From: an uncultured Eubacteriales bacterium
Lineage (GTDB): Bacteria > Bacillota > Clostridia > Oscillospirales > Oscillospiraceae
DNA length: 7,638 nt
Direction of reading: 5' to 3'
Assembly: GCA_900549705.1 (NCBI GenBank)
Contig: URPI01000104.1
Location: 1-7,638, forward strand
This document shows, piece after piece, positions 5,851-7,638 of this stretch. The notes below the pieces were generated by a model. The model made no database searches. It was given only the letters and a program-made list of their open reading frames with translations, and had not been told where the DNA came from. The number at the start of each line of letters is the position of its first letter. The stretch's first letter is position 1. Both the position numbers and the translations under genes were made by a program.

Positions 5851-6714
5851 TCATCCTTTTCGGAATTTTAAATTAACCACATCGTAAAAGCTGCGGTCGT
5901 TCAGTCGAACCAACCGCGTTTCCAGCTTGGATTTTTTTATGGTTACTACATCGCCCATATTCAGGCGCAGGGTCTTGCCCCCATCCACACTCAGATAGGC
6001 GTTGCGACGGGAGGCGCTGGTCATGGACACGGTGACCACCCGCTTGCCGGAAGCCACAATGCAGCGGCTTGCCACATCGTGGGAGCAGATAGGCGTGATG
6101 ATGATGCTCTCCGCCTCCGGCTCCACAATGGGACCACCCGCGGACAGGCTATAGGCCGTAGAACCGGTGGGGGTGGAGATAATCACACCGTCGCCGCCGC
6201 ATTCCATCGCCTGGATGCCATCGCACTTCACTGCCAGATGGACAATTCTCGCCACCGCTCCCTTGGTGATGACAGCGTCGTTGAGACAGATGTCATGAAA
6301 AATAATTTCCCGCTCCCGCTGAACGGTGACATCCAGCATCATGCGGTTATCAATGGTGTATTTTCCCTCTGCCAGCAGCCTGAGTTTATCCAACTCCGTG
6401 CTTTCCAGCTCTGCCATGAAGCCAAGAGTGCCGATATTCACCCCCAGCAGGGGCAATCCCCGCTTGGTGGCTGCCTTGGCAATGTGGAGGATGGTGCCGT
6501 CGCCGCCAAAGCAAATGACCAAATCCGCATTTCCCATTTCCCGATCCAGGCGGGAAAAGCGGATATCCTTTGGCAGCTCACAGCTGCGCTCCACCTCAAA
6601 AGGGAGACAGGCCTTTACCTGAAAGCCCGCATCCTTTAGGATCTGCATGGCGCAGCGCAGGGTATGGAAATTTTTATCCCGGTAAGGGTTGGGCGTCAGG
6701 ATAAGATTTTTCAT
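5851..6714 (-). CDS. nadK: NAD kinase (ATP/polyphosphate-NAD kinase)
   Basis: The enzyme phosphorylates NAD to NADP in the cytoplasm and is the only source of NADP in most bacteria. The 287-aa product carries the nucleotide motif FGGDGT at 69-74 with Asp72, NIGTLGFMAEL at 93-103, LNDAVI at 144-149 (where many homologues read NE), and the conserved block GGDGVIISTPTGSTAYSLSAGGPIV at 173-197. The start is supported by AAAGGAG 7 bases upstream. The ATG overlaps the tlyA stop as ATGA, so translation is probably coupled. Placement between tlyA and argR is typical of Clostridia; in Bacillus the same cluster lacks nadK. Confidence 0.97.
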   Translation of the reverse strand: MKNLILTPNPYRDKNFHTLRCAMQILKDAGFQVKACLPFEVERSCELPKDIRFSRLDREMGNADLVICFGGDGTILHIAKAATKRGLPLLGVNIGTLGFMAELESTELDKLRLLAEGKYTIDNRMMLDVTVQREREIIFHDICLNDAVITKGAVARIVHLAVKCDGIQAMECGGDGVIISTPTGSTAYSLSAGGPIVEPEAESIIITPICSHDVASRCIVASGKRVVTVSMTSASRRNAYLSVDGGKTLRLNMGDVVTIKKSKLETRLVRLNDRSFYDVVNLKFRKG

Positions 6715-7526
6715 ACATCCGCTCCTTTGTCCAATGTCTCATGCGCTTGCCGGACGACCTCGGCAGGGTCGGGACAGTTTTCCGGCTGGTCGGAGAGGGT
6801 CAGATGTCCCAAAAATTCAATGTTTCCTTCCGGTCCTTTCACCGGAGAGAAGGTAAGACCCAGAATGTGAAAGTCCAGCTCATGCGCCAGGGCAATGAAC
6901 TGCTCCAGCACCTCCAAATGGGTGGCAGGGTCACGGACAACGCCCTTTTTGCCCACCTTTTCCTTCCCCGCTTCAAACTGGGGCTTGATAAGGCACAGCA
7001 CCTGCCCGGAGGGCTTGAGCAGCGCCTTGATGGCAGGCAGTACAATTTTCAGGGAGATAAAGCTCACGTCCACCACGGACAAGTCCAGCGGCTCTCCCAG
7101 CTGCTCCGGCGTGACATAGCGGATATTGGTGCGCTCCATCACCACCACCCGGGGGTCGGAGCGGATTTTCCAGTCCAGCTGCCCATAGCCCACGTCGATG
7201 GCGAAGACCTTCTTGGCTCCCTGCTGCAGCAGGCAGTCGGTAAAGCCGCCGGTGGATGCACCGGAATCAGAGCATACATAATTCACAGGCCGCACGCCAA
7301 AGTCCCGCAGCGCCTTTTCCAGCTTCAAACCGCCCCGGCTGACATAGGGGCACGCCGCTCCCCGCACTTCAATCTGTACGGTTTCCTCATAGGAGATGCC
7401 GGGTTTATCCGCCTTCTGGCCATCCACATACACAAGGCCGCTCATAATAACAGCCTGTGCCTTGGAGCGGGTTTCCGCATAGCCGAGGTCGGTGAGCAGC
7501 ACATCCAGCCGCTTTTTATTTTTCAT
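6711..7526 (-). CDS. tlyA: TlyA-family rRNA 2'-O-methyltransferase (16S/23S)
   Basis: Members methylate ribose 2'-OH groups of rRNA cytidines (C1409 in 16S and/or C1920 in 23S, E. coli numbering) and affect susceptibility to capreomycin-like drugs; the older name haemolysin A is misleading. The 271-aa product has an N-terminal S4 RNA-binding domain (about 5-60), a linker with YVSRGGLKLEKAL (61-73), and a Rossmann methyltransferase domain with the SAM motif DSGASTGGFTD (87-97), AIDVGYGQLDWKIR (109-122), VVDVSFISL (151-159) and IKPQFEAGK (180-188). A K-D-K-E catalytic set is intact at Lys68, Asp153, Lys181 and Glu237, one residue offset from the set proposed for the mycobacterial enzyme. It starts inside the 3' end of dxs (11-base overlap) with only a weak GGGGTG upstream, so it is probably coupled to dxs translation. 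Which rRNA is modified cannot be told from the sequence. Confidence 0.95.
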   Translation of the reverse strand: MKNKKRLDVLLTDLGYAETRSKAQAVIMSGLVYVDGQKADKPGISYEETVQIEVRGAACPYVSRGGLKLEKALRDFGVRPVNYVCSDSGASTGGFTDCLLQQGAKKVFAIDVGYGQLDWKIRSDPRVVVMERTNIRYVTPEQLGEPLDLSVVDVSFISLKIVLPAIKALLKPSGQVLCLIKPQFEAGKEKVGKKGVVRDPATHLEVLEQFIALAHELDFHILGLTFSPVKGPEGNIEFLGHLTLSDQPENCPDPAEVVRQAHETLDKGADV

Positions 7527-7638
7527 GTTCCAGCACCCCGCTTACAAAATTTGCAATGGATGCGGCATCCAGGCCGCACGCTTCATACAGGCGCTTTTGC
7601 GCGCCATGGGTTACAAAACCATCCCCCAAATCAATGCC
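7516..7638 (-). CDS. dxs: 1-deoxy-D-xylulose-5-phosphate synthase, C-terminal end only
   Basis: The last 40 codons and the TAA stop are present; the rest runs off the right edge of the window. The fragment reads GIDLGDGFVTHGAQ near its start and YEACGLDAASIA towards the end, matching the C-terminal transketolase-like domain of DXS, where a glycine-Asp segment is followed by a FVxHG motif and a GLDAxGI motif. DXS joins pyruvate and glyceraldehyde 3-phosphate with thiamine diphosphate in the first step of the MEP isoprenoid pathway. It overlaps tlyA by 11 bases, and dxs-tlyA is the standard Firmicutes order, which supports the call despite the short fragment. Confidence 0.88.
   Translation of the reverse strand, partial: GIDLGDGFVTHGAQKRLYEACGLDAASIANFVSGVLEHEK

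Noticed and set aside
1..7638. CRISPR array, tRNA or rRNA genes, complete insertion sequence, phage genes
   Set aside because: I saw no regularly spaced direct repeats, no tRNA T-loop or acceptor pattern, no rRNA sequence and no transposase or integrase frame.

Overview
The window looks like a chromosomal core segment from a Gram-positive Clostridia genome, most likely a gut Oscillospirales/Ruminococcaceae-type organism. The pointers are the gene order dxs-tlyA-nadK-argR-recN, the tgt-yajC pair, good Shine-Dalgarno sites in front of most genes, a fairly GC-rich coding style, a TnpV remnant (a family common on clostridial mobile elements) and short palindromic repeats in one intergenic gap. 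The genus is an inference from sequence style; no comparison was run.

Layout, left to right. (1) Positions 1-371, minus strand: a TnpV-like remnant, with a terminator-like hairpin after it. (2) Positions 398-1448, minus strand: a self-contained cobalamin unit made of a sigma-A-type promoter, a cobalamin riboswitch, an intrinsic terminator, cbiC/cobH (precorrin-8X methylmutase) and a strong distal terminator. (3) About 1449-1799: a divergent promoter gap and a 240-nt, hairpin-rich leader of tgt. (4) Positions 1800-3422, plus strand: tgt (queuosine tRNA modification) and yajC (Sec translocon accessory), the latter with its own extended -10 promoter and a terminator. (5) About 3424-3693: non-coding DNA with dispersed palindromic repeats. 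(6) Positions 3694-7638, minus strand: recN, argR, nadK, tlyA and the 3' end of dxs, tightly spaced or overlapping and reading out of dxs as one operon. Its promoter lies outside the window.

Functionally this is housekeeping: isoprenoid precursor synthesis (dxs), rRNA 2'-O-methylation (tlyA), NADP supply (nadK), arginine-responsive regulation (argR), recombination repair (recN), tRNA modification (tgt) and protein export (yajC). The accessory part is the B12-controlled single-gene cbiC unit with a mobile-element remnant behind it.

I found no convincing new multi-gene system. The points most worth a second look are the structured tgt leader, where a near-ideal ribosome-binding site precedes an in-frame GTG 46 codons upstream of the family-typical start; the legible on/off switch between the cobalamin riboswitch and its terminator; and the palindromic element flanked by 9-bp direct repeats between yajC and recN.
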